From NCBI GenBank assembly GCA_963837655.1, contig CAWIOK010000002.1, forward strand, positions 1 through 64,000: 64,000 nt of DNA, given 5' to 3'. Origin of the DNA: CAVVSD01 sp963837655 (GTDB taxonomy: Bacteria; Actinomycetota; Thermoleophilia; Solirubrobacterales; Solirubrobacteraceae). Of the stretch, positions 54,884 through 63,476 are shown piece after piece. The translations under genes were made by a program, and so were the position numbers. Each line of letters starts with the position of its first letter. The first letter of the stretch is position 1. The notes below the pieces were generated by a model. The model ran no database searches, was not told the DNA's origin, and worked only from the letters and a program-made list of their open reading frames with translations.

Positions 54884-56260
54884 ATGCCAACACGTGCTCG
54901 CGCCGTCGCCGCGACAGTCATCGCCGCGGGGATCGCCGCCGCGGCCCCCGCGGTGGCAGTGGCCACCGCTCCCGGATGGTCGACGCCGCACACCGCGTCG
55001 GCGACGACCGACGGCAGCTACGCCGCCGGCGCCAGCGGGGGCGTGCAGCTCTTCGGGACCGGCGGCGCGCCGACGCGCACCGCGCAGATCCGCGCGATCA
55101 AGCAGGACGCCACCCAGGGGACCGCGGTCGGCATCGACGCGGGCGCCCCCGGCTTCGACATCGAGGACGTGTCGATCAACGACTCCGGCCAGCTGATCGG
55201 CGCGTGGTCGATCGACACCGAAGGCATCTCGACCAACGTCAACATCGGCGCCGCGCTCGGTGCGCGCACGTCGCTGCCGCGGACCGCGACCGTGCTGCCC
55301 TCGGGCGCGCTCATCGCGGAGGTGCAGACCGCGGTCGACACGAACGGCACCGGCGTCGTCGCCTGGATCCAGTCGACGCCCGCCGGGCAGAGCGTGCAGG
55401 CGGCGACGCTGCAGCAGGGCCAGGCGCCGATCATCGCGCAGCTCATCGTGTACCCGAGCACGCTGGAGGTCCTCAACCTGGACGTCGGATTCGACGGCAG
55501 CCACCACCCGGTCGTGACGTGGTCCTCCGGCCCGGAGACCGCGGCGGGGCCCGGCTCCATCGGCGTCGCCCGCGGCAACGGGCAGGGCGGCTTCGCGCCG
55601 GCCGCCGAGACGCAGATCGACACGACGCTCCTCAGCAACCTGCAGACGTTCGTGACGAGCAGCGGCGGGCTGCTCGCACTCTGGACGACTCCGCCGCTCG
55701 GGGCGATCGGGACGACGGCGAGCACGCCCGTCAACGTGCGCTTCAGCCAGGCGGGCCCGACCGGCCCCTGGTCGGCGGCGCAGACCGTGATCAGCGGCGT
55801 CACCAGCGGAGCGCTGCCGTCGTTCGCCGCCAACGCCTCCGGTCGGGCCGCTGTGCTCTTCCCGCTCGCGACGAGCGGCGGGACCACGCTACGCGCGGTC
55901 CTGCGCACCGCCGCGGGAACGTGGGGGAGCGCGCGGCCCCTCGGGCCCTCGGGCGCTCGAAGGATCGGCCGCGTCAGCGTGGGCGTGGACAGCACGGGTC
56001 GCGTCGTCGCGCTGTGGGACGACGGGTCCGCGGGCGCGAGCGTGCCGACACGCGTGCTTGCCGCGCGCTCGAGCTCCGGTAGCAACCCGCTCAACACGTA
56101 CAACCAGGTGGCCGAGCGCAAGGGCGATCAGCGCTGCAACACGCCGAGCCTGGCCCTGGCCTCCACCGGCGACGGCCTCGGCTCCTGGGTGTGCTCGACG
56201 TCCTCGTCGGGCCCGGTCACCGGTCCGCGCCTTGCCCGGCTCACCGCGCCGGGGGGCTGA
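54884..56260 (+). CDS. Secreted repeat protein of unknown function
   Basis: The 458-residue protein has a Sec signal (to about residue 29, APAVAVATAPGW). The remainder is Ser/Thr/Gly/Val-rich with spaced segments such as GVVAWIQSTPAGQSVQAATL, VTWSSGPETA, LLALWTTPP and VVALWDDGS. They look like blades of a beta-propeller built from about 50-residue units. Two Cys near the C-terminus (RCNTP, WVCST) could pair. There is no catalytic motif. It is presumably a surface or extracellular protein. Confidence 0.6.
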   Translation: MPTRARAVAATVIAAGIAAAAPAVAVATAPGWSTPHTASATTDGSYAAGASGGVQLFGTGGAPTRTAQIRAIKQDATQGTAVGIDAGAPGFDIEDVSINDSGQLIGAWSIDTEGISTNVNIGAALGARTSLPRTATVLPSGALIAEVQTAVDTNGTGVVAWIQSTPAGQSVQAATLQQGQAPIIAQLIVYPSTLEVLNLDVGFDGSHHPVVTWSSGPETAAGPGSIGVARGNGQGGFAPAAETQIDTTLLSNLQTFVTSSGGLLALWTTPPLGAIGTTASTPVNVRFSQAGPTGPWSAAQTVISGVTSGALPSFAANASGRAAVLFPLATSGGTTLRAVLRTAAGTWGSARPLGPSGARRIGRVSVGVDSTGRVVALWDDGSAGASVPTRVLAARSSSGSNPLNTYNQVAERKGDQRCNTPSLALASTGDGLGSWVCSTSSSGPVTGPRLARLTAPGG

Positions 56261-56261
56261 T

Positions 56262-56320
56262 TCAACCCTGCAGCACGCCGCCGAGCTCGGCACGGAGCGT
56301 CGCGATCTCGGCGATCCCGA
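56262..56320 (-). pseudogene. Truncated copy B of the 73-aa helical protein gene
   Basis: Only the last 17 codons survive: IAEIATLRAELGGVLQG and a TGA. The DNA from CCCTGCAG onward matches copy C closely for about 55 bp and then diverges abruptly. The copy is fused to unrelated sequence at its 5' end and starts directly after the stop of the secreted repeat protein. The next 120 bp hold no recognisable gene. Confidence 0.55.
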
Positions 56321-56442
56321 GTTCCCCGTCTCCCCCAAGCACCAAGGTGCTCCCGCGCCCACGAGACCACGAGATACGCGTGTCGTCATGCGCAACGACG
56401 GCAGAAACAACGGCAGAACGATTCAGCGCAGCTGAACGCAAA

Positions 56443-56489
56443 ACAGGCGCCCGTCCCGCGATCCGATGGACCACGGGACGAGCGCCTGT
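56443..56489. terminator. Long GC-rich hairpin
   Basis: ACAGGCGC-C-CGTCCCG pairs with CGGGACG-A-GCGCCTGT, a 15-bp stem with one mismatch and a 15-base loop. It lies at the 3' end of the minus-strand membrane gene and reaches its stop codon. No T-tract follows, so it may stop transcription inefficiently or stabilise mRNA. Confidence 0.5.
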
Positions 56490-57007
56490 CAGCGCGAGGA
56501 TCTGGGCGGCAGCGTCAGACGCTGCGCCCCAGACGCCCTCTCGGTCACGTGGCCTTCACGGCGGGCGTGTCCTTCTTCGCCCGCGTGCGGCGTCGTGGCC
56601 GGTGCGTCGTCGGTCGTCTCGGCCGGCGCCGCCGGCGCGCCGGGCTCGCCCGCCAGCGTGAACACTGCACGGTGGTGGTCGGGATCGGCGTGCACGTCGA
56701 GCACCCGCGCGCCGCCGCCGGCCGATCGCGATGCCCCACCCACGAGGTCGGCGACGCCCAGGATGAGCGCCACGGTGATCCCGGTCTCCCGCGACCACAC
56801 CCCGGCCGCGGCGAGCACGAGCGCCACGACGGCGGGCACGGCGGCCTGCACCATCGGCCACCCCCGCGCCGCGAGATGATTGACGTCCCCGAGGCGGATC
56901 GGCCCCGACTCGACCGCGCTGCGCGACATCACCAGCGCGTAGACGTGGGCGATCCAGAAGACGACCATCGTGGCGCGACAGCGCGACGACCGCCCGCCGG
57001 CGAGCAC
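56489..57007 (-). CDS. Small membrane protein, two to three helices
   Basis: The protein has up to 172 residues. Helices include TMVVFWIAHVYALVM, VQAAVPAVVALVLAAAGVW and GITVALILGVADLVGG. The first segment is typical of a group of actinobacterial membrane proteins of unknown function that usually have more N-terminal sequence. A truncated 5' end is therefore possible. The C-terminal 70 residues are charged and low complexity (PAETTDDAPATTP) and may be cytoplasmic or non-native. Confidence 0.5.
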   Translation of the reverse strand: MLAGGRSSRCRATMVVFWIAHVYALVMSRSAVESGPIRLGDVNHLAARGWPMVQAAVPAVVALVLAAAGVWSRETGITVALILGVADLVGGASRSAGGGARVLDVHADPDHHRAVFTLAGEPGAPAAPAETTDDAPATTPHAGEEGHARREGHVTERASGAQRLTLPPRSSR

Positions 57008-57057
57008 CTACCCGTAGATCGCACCGGCGAAGTCCGTCTCGGGGCCGACGCGGATCC

Positions 57058-57339
57058 TCATCGCGGGCGGCTCCGGCGGCGGAGCTTGCGCCAGAGCCAC
57101 AGCGGCGTGGTGGAGAGCATGAAGCGCCGGCCCGCGCGCTCGCGCTCGTCCTCGAAGGCGGCGGCGTAGCGGGCCGCCCGGCCGGGATCGTCGTAGTGCT
57201 TCATCCCGCCCGGTGTGCCGCAGCGCGCGCAGTCCCACATCAGGTCCGCACCGGTCGCGTGGAAGCGCCAGTTGTGTCCGAGTACGCGGCACCCGATTGA
57301 TGAGCGCCTCGCGGCGGGTAAGGAGGGCGGCGTGGCCAC
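57058..57339 (-). CDS. Small CxxC protein of unknown function
   Basis: The core reads CRVLGHNWRFHATGADLMWD and then CARCGTPGG, followed by a basic tail (LWLWRKLRRRSRPR). The first Cys plus the CxxC could bind zinc. The start is uncertain. The only in-frame start is a GTG that overlaps the divergent MFS start by a few bases, and the core would fit better beginning near GCRVLGH. I recognise no named family with confidence. Confidence 0.45.
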   Translation of the reverse strand: MATPPSLPAARRSSIGCRVLGHNWRFHATGADLMWDCARCGTPGGMKHYDDPGRAARYAAAFEDERERAGRRFMLSTTPLWLWRKLRRRSRPR

Positions 57340-59170
57340 GCAGACGAGCACCATAGAGACACGGATTCCGGCCAGGCTCGATCGCCTGCCGTGGTCGAAG
57401 TTCCACTGGCGGGTGCTCATCGGCCTGGGAACCGTCTGGATCCTCGACGGCCTCGAGGTGACGATGGTCGGCTCGGTCGCCTCGCGCCTGACCGAAAAGG
57501 GCAGCGGCATCACGATCTCCACCGGCCAGATCGGCACGGCGGCGGCCTTCTACGTGGCGGGCGCGTGCATCGGCGCGCTGTTCTTCGGCCAGCTCACTGA
57601 CAGATTCGGGCGCAAGAAGCTCTTCACGATCACGCTGGGCGTCTACATCGTGGCCACGGTGGCGACCGCCTTCGCGCCGACGGCGCTGTACTTCTTCATC
57701 GCGCGGTTCATCACCGGCGCGGGCATCGGCGGCGAGTACGCGGCCATCAACTCGGCGATCGACGAGCTGATCCCAGCCCGCGCGCGCGGCCGCGTCGACC
57801 TCATGATCAACGGCTCCTACTGGCTCGGCTCGGCCGCCGGGTCGGCCGCCGCGCTGGTCCTGCTCAGCTCGCTGTTCGCCACCAACGTCGGCTGGCGCCT
57901 GGCCTTCGGCATCGGCGCCGTGCTCGGCGTCGGCATCCTGATCGTGCGCCGCAGCGTGCCCGAGAGCCCACGCTGGCTGTTCATCCACGGCCGCGACGAC
58001 GAGGCCGAGCGCATCGTCGACTCGATCGAGCGCGAGGTGCGCGAGGAGTCCGACGAGAAGCTCTCCGAGCCCGAGGACTCGATGCGGGTCGAGCAGCGCA
58101 AGACGATCTCCTTCCGCGAGATCGCCCACGTGGCCTTCACGAAGTACCCCAAGCGCGCGCTGCTCGGCCTGGCGCTCTTCGTCGGCCAGGCGTTCATGTA
58201 CAACGCCGTCACCTTCGACCTCGGCACGATCTTCACCGAGTTCTTCAAGGTCTCCTCGGGCACCGTCCCGGTCTTCATCATCATCTTCGCGCTGTCGAAC
58301 TTCATGGGCCCGCTGCTGCTCGGCCGCCTGTTCGACACCGTGGGCCGCAAGCCGATGATCGCCGGCACTTACCTCATCTCGGCGGCGCTGATCACGGTCA
58401 CCGCGATCCTGTTCTCCAGCGGGAGCCTGAGCAAGTGGGGCTTCCAGGGGATGATCGTGCTGACGTTCTTCTTCGCCTCGGCCGGCGCGAGCGCCGCCTA
58501 CCTCACGGTCAGCGAGATCTTCCCGATGGAGACGCGCGCCCTGGCGATCGCGTTCTTCTTCGCCGTCGGCACCGCGCTCGGCGGGATCACGGGCCCGCTG
58601 CTGTTCGGCAAGTTCATCGCCAGCGGCGACGAGACCCAGGTCGCGATCGGCTTCTTCATCGGCGCCGCGCTGATGGCGCTCGGCGGGATCACCGAGATCT
58701 TCCTCGGGGTCAAGGCCGAAGGCCAGAAGCTCGAGGACATCGCCGAGCCGCTGACCGCCGCGGCGGCCGGTGACGGCGACGAGCCCGTCGAGGAGGACGA
58801 GCCGACGCGCCTGCGCCGTGAGCGCGACGAGCGCGTGCGCACCCGCTCGGCGGGCACGCTCGAGCGCGAGCGCGCCGGGCGCCGCCGCTACCGCCCGGGC
58901 CCGGGCTCCGGCTCTGGTTACTCCCCCGGCATGAGCATGCTCGGCACGACCTACCGCTCCCGCCAGGACACGGGCACCGCCCGCGACACGGAGATCGACG
59001 CCATCACCCGGGCGCTGCGCGAGGGCGGCGACATGAGCCGCCAGGAGCTCGCCCGGCGCGTGCACGCGCGGCGCTGGGGCCCCGGCCGCTTCCACGGCGC
59101 CCTCGCGGACGCCCTGGCCGAGGGCAGCGCCCGGCGCCTGGGCCGTGACCGCGTGGGTCCGCCGACCTAG
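57332..59170 (+). CDS. MFS sugar/aromatic-type transporter with C-terminal winged-helix-like tail
   Basis: The 612-residue protein has twelve membrane helices in the sugar-porter layout. Signatures are GQLTDRFGRKKLFT, ITGAGIGGEYAAINSAIDEL, SVPESPRWLFIHGRDDEAER and GRLFDTVGRKPM. After the last helix (about 470) there is an acidic stretch, an Arg-rich segment, and about 55 residues (EIDAITRALREGGDMSRQEL, ARRVHARRWGPGRF) that look like a small winged helix. AAGGAGG 5 bp upstream fixes GTG 57332. Such a tail is not normal in this family and might sense substrate or bind DNA or a partner. Confidence 0.85.
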   Translation: MATQTSTIETRIPARLDRLPWSKFHWRVLIGLGTVWILDGLEVTMVGSVASRLTEKGSGITISTGQIGTAAAFYVAGACIGALFFGQLTDRFGRKKLFTITLGVYIVATVATAFAPTALYFFIARFITGAGIGGEYAAINSAIDELIPARARGRVDLMINGSYWLGSAAGSAAALVLLSSLFATNVGWRLAFGIGAVLGVGILIVRRSVPESPRWLFIHGRDDEAERIVDSIEREVREESDEKLSEPEDSMRVEQRKTISFREIAHVAFTKYPKRALLGLALFVGQAFMYNAVTFDLGTIFTEFFKVSSGTVPVFIIIFALSNFMGPLLLGRLFDTVGRKPMIAGTYLISAALITVTAILFSSGSLSKWGFQGMIVLTFFFASAGASAAYLTVSEIFPMETRALAIAFFFAVGTALGGITGPLLFGKFIASGDETQVAIGFFIGAALMALGGITEIFLGVKAEGQKLEDIAEPLTAAAAGDGDEPVEEDEPTRLRRERDERVRTRSAGTLERERAGRRRYRPGPGSGSGYSPGMSMLGTTYRSRQDTGTARDTEIDAITRALREGGDMSRQELARRVHARRWGPGRFHGALADALAEGSARRLGRDRVGPPT

Positions 59171-59179
59171 GCTGGGCCC

Positions 59180-59582
59180 ATGGCTGAGTGGGTGGTCGAC
59201 GGCGACCGCGCTCACCGAACATCGCCCGGCCTCCCGGTACACGCACCGGAACGACCCCGTGTTCGGGCATCCCACGCGGGGCACGCACCCCGAATCCACC
59301 CGCCTGTACGAGCGGTTCATGGGCGCGTCCCGACGAGCAACGTCGCGCGTCCGGGCATCACGTTCCACAGCCTCCGGCACACGCACGCGACCACGCTCGC
59401 CGGTGCCGGCGCCCCGATCGTCGGCCTCCAGCGGTGGCTCGGGCACGCGACATCTCGACGACGATGATCTACGCGGCGTTCAGCGACGCCCGCGGCGAGC
59501 AGTCGTGGGCCCACCGCGCGTTCGCAAACCACAAACGACGGCACAACAACGGCAAGCATCCAAGACGAGGACGTCGCGCGTG
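59180..59582 (+). pseudogene. Tyrosine recombinase (phage integrase) C-terminal remnant
   Basis: Integrase text is spread over three frames: YTHRNDPVFGHPTRGTH and RLYERFM first, then TFHSLRHTHATTLAGAGAPI with QRWLGHAT (the catalytic R-H-x-x-H/R region), then ISTTMIYAAFSD with the active Tyr. The N-terminal core-binding and first catalytic parts are absent. Each step is a one-base deletion. The remnant marks a former integrative element next to copy C of the 73-aa gene. Confidence 0.75.
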
Positions 59583-59606
59583 ACGCGATTCCCAGCGTCC
59601 AAGCGA

Positions 59607-59831
59607 TTACCCCTGCAGGACACCGCCGAGCTCGGCACGGAGCGTCGCGATCTCGGTGATCGCGACGCCCGTGAAGGCGCTCTCGAAGGCGGTGATGTCG
59701 TCGAGCAGGTCCGCCATGTAGCCGGGATCGGACGTCAGGCCGACGACCTCCGCGAGCGACCGCTCGGCGTAGAGCTGGCGAAGCTGCTCCTGCAGCTCGA
59801 CGGCGGTGAATGCGGTTTCGATCTGCATCAT
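59607..59831 (-). CDS. Repeated small helical protein family, copy C (74 aa)
   Basis: The sequence runs MMQIETAFTAVELQEQLRQL to TEIATLRAELGGVLQG. It matches copy A along its full length (YAERSLAE, DPxYMxDLLDDI, TGVxxTEIATLRAEL). The double ATG leaves the first residue open. It is probably all-helical and soluble. It lies between an integrase remnant and a divergent secreted protein gene. The function is unknown. Confidence 0.6.
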   Translation of the reverse strand: MMQIETAFTAVELQEQLRQLYAERSLAEVVGLTSDPGYMADLLDDITAFESAFTGVAITEIATLRAELGGVLQG

Positions 59832-59907
59832 CGTTCTGTACGGATTGGCGTGAGGATCGGGCGAACACCCGTTCAACGCGATGGCACGGAACAGGTAGCG
59901 TCGCGGT

Positions 59908-61869
59908 GTGCGCAGACCGTTCCGATACCTCGCAGTGCTCGCCCTCGGGCTCGCTCTCTGGCTCGCCCCGGACGACGCCTCGGCGCAGGACTCGCTCGCC
60001 CCGGAGGGCGCACTGCCGCACTGGATCCCCAACGACGACTGGGTCTACGAGCACTGGCTGCCGTACGACGAGACGCGTCTGTACCGGCTGCTCGGCACGG
60101 ACCGCGGCGGCGTGTGGCGCTACCTGCGCGACGACGCCGTCCACGACCTCGCGCAGCTCGCGCACAGGCGCGGCATGTCCGCCGGCGAGCTGGCGGACAA
60201 GCTCGTCGCACCGCGTCGCGGAGACGTGTCGGCCAAGCGCCTGGCGCAGCTGCGTGCACGTGCCTACCGAATCGTCATCCAGGGCCACCTCTCCCAACAC
60301 ATCCACTTCCACTCGCTGCACCAGCGCACGATCCAGCGCCACGCGCCGTCGATCTTCGGCGTGACCCCCGAGCGCTTCCGGGATCTGCGCGTCGAGGAAC
60401 ACAGCCCGCTGGACATCGGGCGGATGCACGGCCGGACAGCGGTCTCGATGCGCAGCGCGTCCGCCGCCGCACTGCGGCGGACCGTCGACCACGCCGTGAG
60501 CGGTGGCGCGATGACGCGCGCCCAGGGCGAACGGCTGCTGCGCCGTCAGCTCGCGCAGCTGCCGCGGTGGCTGGGCCAGCGCCGCAACAACGGGCCGCCG
60601 CGCACGAGCGCCGCCGGGACGCCGATCATGGCGATCGCAGACTTCGCCAACCACCCGTCGATCTCGGCCGACGGCACACGGGTCGCGTTCGACGAGTACC
60701 GCTCGACGATCCCCGACGCGCGCAGCCTGGGGGAGATCCGCGTCCTCGTTGCCGACCTCGCCGCGGGCGGCGCGCTCCTGGAGGCCAGCCACGCCGACGG
60801 CGTCATCCCCGGCAAGCCGCGCTCGGGCTACCACTCCCAGCTGTCCGCCGACGGGCGCAGCGTGACCTACGAGCTGGCCGACGGGAACATGAACTACGCG
60901 AAGCGCTACGGCGAGATGCGCGTGGACCTGCGCGACCTCGTCGCCGCGCGCACGATCTCGATCAGCCATCCGCTCGGCGTCGCCAAGCAGCCGTCGCGCA
61001 CCGCGTACAACCCGACCGTGTCGGGCGACGGGCAGCGCGTGGCCTACGAAGCGGCGACCAGGGACGGCGCGACGGCGCTCTGGCTCGCCGACCGCGGCGC
61101 CGGCACGTCCCAGCTCGTCGGCCGCGGCAGCGCGGGCGCGATCTACGAGCCGCGGCTCTCGGGCGACGGGCACACCCTCGCCTTCAGCGCAGCCGACGCC
61201 GGCACCGACGGCCGCTCGCTCGTCTTCGTGCGCGACGTGGCCACCGGCGCGACGACGCTGGTCAGCCGGGCGGGCACGCACGGGGCATCGGCCGACGACG
61301 ATGCCTACGAGCCGGCGATCTCCACCGACGGACGCTTCGTTGCGTTCACGAGCGCGGCCGGGAACCTGGGCGCGGACGGGCACAAGTCGCGCATCTGGGT
61401 GCGAGACCTGCGGACCGGCGCCGTCGAGCAGATCAGCGGCAAGGGCTTCGCGTTCGACCCGTCGATCTCGGCCGACGGGCGGTTCGTCGCGTACGCCGAG
61501 CGTCCGATCGACACGGCCGGGCACGCCGACCCGGGCAGATCGACCGTCTGGCTCTACGACCGCGCCACGCACACCACGACGCTCGTCAGCCGGTCCGCGG
61601 GCGCGACCGCCGACCGCATCTCCGCCGAGCCGGCCGTGTCCGCCGACGGGACCCGCGTGGCGTTCACGTCGACCGCGTCGAACCTCGACCGTCGCAAGCC
61701 CGCCGGGCTGACCGGCGTGTTCGTCCGCGACCTGCGCGCGGGGACGACGACGATGCTGTCGACGCACGCGCCGCGCACCGTGCCGCCGGTGCCGAAGGGA
61801 GCGCAGGCCGCGTCGGTCACGACCGCGGCCGCGCACGCGCAGATGCTCTTCTGCGACCTCGACGCCTGA
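59908..61869 (+). CDS. Secreted TolB-like PD40 beta-propeller protein
   Basis: The 653-residue protein has a Sec signal (to about residue 26, DDASAQDS). Residues 30-230 are helical and His-rich (GHLSQHIHFHSLHQRTIQRH), without a recognised fold. Residues 245-640 contain at least six PD40-type blades, with repeats such as ISADGTRVAFDEY, VSGDGQRVAYEAA, ISTDGRFVAFTSA and VSADGTRVAFTST. The propeller probably mediates protein or glycan contacts outside the cell. GTG 59908 is the start. It stands alone. Confidence 0.8.
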   Translation: MRRPFRYLAVLALGLALWLAPDDASAQDSLAPEGALPHWIPNDDWVYEHWLPYDETRLYRLLGTDRGGVWRYLRDDAVHDLAQLAHRRGMSAGELADKLVAPRRGDVSAKRLAQLRARAYRIVIQGHLSQHIHFHSLHQRTIQRHAPSIFGVTPERFRDLRVEEHSPLDIGRMHGRTAVSMRSASAAALRRTVDHAVSGGAMTRAQGERLLRRQLAQLPRWLGQRRNNGPPRTSAAGTPIMAIADFANHPSISADGTRVAFDEYRSTIPDARSLGEIRVLVADLAAGGALLEASHADGVIPGKPRSGYHSQLSADGRSVTYELADGNMNYAKRYGEMRVDLRDLVAARTISISHPLGVAKQPSRTAYNPTVSGDGQRVAYEAATRDGATALWLADRGAGTSQLVGRGSAGAIYEPRLSGDGHTLAFSAADAGTDGRSLVFVRDVATGATTLVSRAGTHGASADDDAYEPAISTDGRFVAFTSAAGNLGADGHKSRIWVRDLRTGAVEQISGKGFAFDPSISADGRFVAYAERPIDTAGHADPGRSTVWLYDRATHTTTLVSRSAGATADRISAEPAVSADGTRVAFTSTASNLDRRKPAGLTGVFVRDLRAGTTTMLSTHAPRTVPPVPKGAQAASVTTAAAHAQMLFCDLDA

Positions 61870-61900
61870 TCGGCTTCGGGCGCGGGGCCGTACCCGCGGG

Positions 61901-62989
61901 GTGACCCAGCGACTCGACGGGAAGCGCATCCTCGTGACCGGTGCCAGCTCAGGCGTGGGCCTGGAGACCGTGCGGCTGCTCGCCGCGGAGGGCGCGCGCC
62001 TGGCGATCCTGGCCCGCGGGGGCGAGGCGCTGGCCCGGATCGCCGCCGACCACGCGCCCGACGCGGTCGTCCTGGCGGTCGACCTGACGGACCGCGACGG
62101 GGTCGACGCCGCCGTGCGCGACGCCGTCGTGGCGCTCGGCGGCCTGGACATCGTCGTCTCCAACGCCGCGGCGGCCGTCTTCGGCCACGTGCTCGAGGTG
62201 CATCCGGACGACTTCGACCGCACGGTGGCGGTGACGTTCGGCGGCGCCGTCAACGTCATCCGCGCCGCGCTGCCGCACCTGCGCGCGTCGCGCGGGACGA
62301 TCGTGGCGACCGGCTCGCTCATGTCGCGCGTCCCGCTTCCGACCTGGTCCTCCTACAGTGCCGCCAAGCACGCGCTGCGCGGGTTCCTCAACAGCCTGGC
62401 CCTCGAGGAGCGTGAGCAGGGCACCGGCGTGCGCGTGACGATGGTGCACCCCGGGCCGATCGACACGCCGCTGTTCGCCCAGGCGTCGAGTGCGACGGGG
62501 CGCAAGCCGCGCGTGGCGCCGGACGCCTACGCGGCCGATGTCGTCGCACGCGCGCTGGTCGAGGTCGCCATTCGACCCAGGCCGGAGGTCGTCCTGGGCG
62601 GCGAGACGCGACTCATCGACCTCGCGTTCGCGACCGTCCGGCCCGCGGCTGAGGCGGTGCTGATGGGGATCGATCGCTGGTACCGCAACGGCGACGAGCC
62701 CGCCGCGCACCCGGGATCGCTGTGGGTGTCGCCGCTGGTCGGCCAGGCCAGCGGCGGGATCCCCGCGCGCGACAGCTTCCTGGCGCCGCTCCAGCTCGGG
62801 CGCCGGCTGCTGCCGGCGCCGGACACCGCGCTGCGCCTCGCGCGCCATCTTGCGACCGCGGCGAACCGCGGGATGCGCGTGGCCCGCGAGCTCGCATACC
62901 CCGTGCCCGAGCGCCCGCGGCCCACACGCGGGCTCTCGTCGCAGGACGAGGGGTTGCGGCCGGTGCGTGCCGGGAAGGCCACGGTGTAG
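61901..62989 (+). CDS. Short-chain dehydrogenase/reductase with C-terminal extension
   Basis: The 362-residue protein has the classical SDR Rossmann motif ILVTGASSGVGLE, then SNAAAAVFG (the NAG-like motif), catalytic Ser in ATGSLMS, and the YSAAK motif. An Asp at the end of strand beta-3 (LAVDLTDRDG) is present. Beyond about residue 250 there is an additional 110-residue tail not seen in typical 250-residue SDRs. The substrate and cofactor preference are unknown. Confidence 0.88.
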   Translation: MTQRLDGKRILVTGASSGVGLETVRLLAAEGARLAILARGGEALARIAADHAPDAVVLAVDLTDRDGVDAAVRDAVVALGGLDIVVSNAAAAVFGHVLEVHPDDFDRTVAVTFGGAVNVIRAALPHLRASRGTIVATGSLMSRVPLPTWSSYSAAKHALRGFLNSLALEEREQGTGVRVTMVHPGPIDTPLFAQASSATGRKPRVAPDAYAADVVARALVEVAIRPRPEVVLGGETRLIDLAFATVRPAAEAVLMGIDRWYRNGDEPAAHPGSLWVSPLVGQASGGIPARDSFLAPLQLGRRLLPAPDTALRLARHLATAANRGMRVARELAYPVPERPRPTRGLSSQDEGLRPVRAGKATV

Positions 62990-63053
62990 GGGTACATGCG
63001 TCCACGTCCGCACGTGGCGCCTTTACGCTTTCTGCACACCTCTTCCAGGTGCG

Positions 63054-63476
63054 ATGCCAATGCGAACCTCACCACTCGACATCGCAGGCGGCAGGGCGAC
63101 GTGGGTCTCACCCACGGTCGACGGCGGTACCTGGCTGGAATGGGCGCAGGCCGGTGCGGAGCCGTCGCAGGTCCCGTTCGCGCAGCTGCGCTGGTCGGCC
63201 GACCTCCTCGCCGGCGGCGACGGCCCGACCTGGGCGCGCGAGCTGCCCACCGTGATCCAGTGGTACGACCAGGAGCAGTCGTGGATCTACCACGCGACGC
63301 GCCTCGAGCCGCTGCACGACCTGCCCTGTGAGCCCCGGGGCCGCTGGTCGGTCTACCGCTGGGACGGCGACTGGGTCGTCGACTACCACGAGCAGGTCGC
63401 CAGCCCTGGCGCCTCCATGCCGCTCATCGTCGCGCTGACCGCGATCCTCGGATGCGGCCCGACCGCGATCCGCTGA
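63054..63476 (+). CDS. Conserved hypothetical protein (about 140 aa)
   Basis: The soluble protein is Trp-rich: WVSPTVDGGTWLEWAQAG, LRWSADLLAG, VIQWYDQEQSW and VYRWDGDWVVDYH. The start is ATG 63054 or ATG 63060. Its 3' end overlaps the following flavoprotein start by 25 bp, so the two are coupled. I do not recognise the family. The pattern suggests a beta-barrel or partner protein of the flavoenzyme. Confidence 0.55.
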   Translation: MPMRTSPLDIAGGRATWVSPTVDGGTWLEWAQAGAEPSQVPFAQLRWSADLLAGGDGPTWARELPTVIQWYDQEQSWIYHATRLEPLHDLPCEPRGRWSVYRWDGDWVVDYHEQVASPGASMPLIVALTAILGCGPTAIR

